43,577 bases of DNA from Candidatus Sulfotelmatobacter sp. (GTDB lineage Bacteria > Acidobacteriota > Terriglobia > Terriglobales > Acidobacteriaceae), in NCBI GenBank assembly GCA_030039165.1, contig JASHQM010000124.1:1-43577 (forward strand), written 5' to 3'. The position numbers and the translations under genes were made by a program. This document shows, piece after piece, positions 43,334-43,577 of this stretch. Below the pieces are notes generated by a model. That model had not been told where the DNA came from. It made no database searches and saw nothing but the letters and a program-made list of their open reading frames with translations. The stretch's first letter is position 1. The number at the start of each line of letters is the position of its first letter.

Positions 43334-43577
43334 TTAACGTCCGTGGCCGTGTCCGCCACCGCTGCTATGACCACCGCTAGAATGGCCACCGCTCGAGTGT
43401 CCGCCTGAACTGTGCGCGGTGCTGTGGCTAGCATGACCACCATCATGTGATCCACCGCGGAATCCAGAACTTCCATGCGAGGATCCTGTCATCGCGCTGT
43501 GGTTATAGGAGCCCGGCCGCGCGCTGCTTTGGGCGTGGCCTGCATAGCTTCGATTGCCGCTGCCCGCAAAGCTGTGG
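43334..43577 (-). CDS. C-terminal tail of a His/Ser/Gly-rich protein (5' end outside window)
   Basis: The minus-strand frame is open from 43577 to TAA at 43334-43336 (about 80 residues). It ends in repeats of SSGGH (four copies, the last SSGGGHGHGR), preceded by HDGGHASHSTAHSS. The amino-acid bias and repeat unit show coding use in this frame. Such tails end DUF3300-type or similar acidobacterial exported proteins, but the domain part is outside the window, so I name no family. Metal binding by the His-rich tail is a guess. Confidence 0.7.
   Translation of the reverse strand, partial: HSFAGSGNRSYAGHAQSSARPGSYNHSAMTGSSHGSSGFRGGSHDGGHASHSTAHSSGGHSSGGHSSGGHSSGGGHGHGR

Noticed and set aside
1..43577. 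CRISPR array, tRNA, rRNA, insertion sequence, prophage or toxin-antitoxin pair
   Set aside because: Read for regularly spaced repeats, T-loop motifs, transposase and phage domains; none was seen.

Overview
The window looks like a chromosomal segment of an acidobacterium (Acidobacteriota, probably class Terriglobia). This is inferred from gene content and style: an exopolysaccharide locus with a fused Wzz/tyrosine kinase, a TPR/carbohydrate-binding protein and an O-antigen ligase; many two-component systems; a GH10 xylanase; moderately high GC; and short palindromic intergenic repeats. No rRNA, tRNA, CRISPR array, insertion sequence or phage gene was recognised. Nearly all genes look intact and have close known families. 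Two genes are cut by the window ends: glutamine synthetase at the left and a His/Ser/Gly-rich protein at the right.

Layout. 1-5.3 kb: the glnA 3' end with a clear terminator, a Tat-exported amidase, then on the minus strand a TonB-family protein followed by an M48 metalloprotease. 5.6-14.4 kb: a surface-polysaccharide region with a nucleotide-sugar dehydrogenase, a YdcF/DUF218 protein, a FecR-domain protein, then on the minus strand a Wzz-BY-kinase, a TPR/CBM protein and an O-antigen ligase. A 54-residue Flp-type pilin with a GTG start lies just upstream. 14.5-19.2 kb: a NarX/NarL-like pair and a divergent multi-membrane-pass histidine kinase whose ATP-binding motifs are partly degraded. 19.1-26.6 kb: housekeeping genes, namely rlmN, an M16 peptidase, phoH-ybeY-CNNM/CBS-era, and an RsbW-like ATPase. 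26.6-32.3 kb (minus strand): an endonuclease III-like glycosylase, a GH10 xylanase and an NtrY/NtrX-like pair whose regulator carries GSFPGA in place of GAFTGA. 32.6-40.1 kb: the type IV pilus genes pilB-pilT-pilC-pilS-pilR. 40.1-43.6 kb: a small protein of unknown function, a SAM hydrolase (DUF62), a YedY-like molybdoenzyme with its cytochrome b partner, and the partial terminal gene.

The genes suggest a surface-oriented lifestyle: polysaccharide synthesis under tyrosine-kinase control, twitching pili under PilSR, several membrane sensors and plant-polymer degradation. I did not find a clear new multigene system. The best candidates for new biology are non-coding or small: the structured 367-base gap before phoH, the palindrome cluster between pilB and pilT, the competing hairpins inside the polysaccharide operon, the isolated Flp pilin, the degenerate sensor kinase and the 77-residue ORF downstream of pilR. 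Coordinates of starts are my choices; alternatives are given in the entries. Pattern matches to promoters and hairpins were made by eye, without folding energies or searches.
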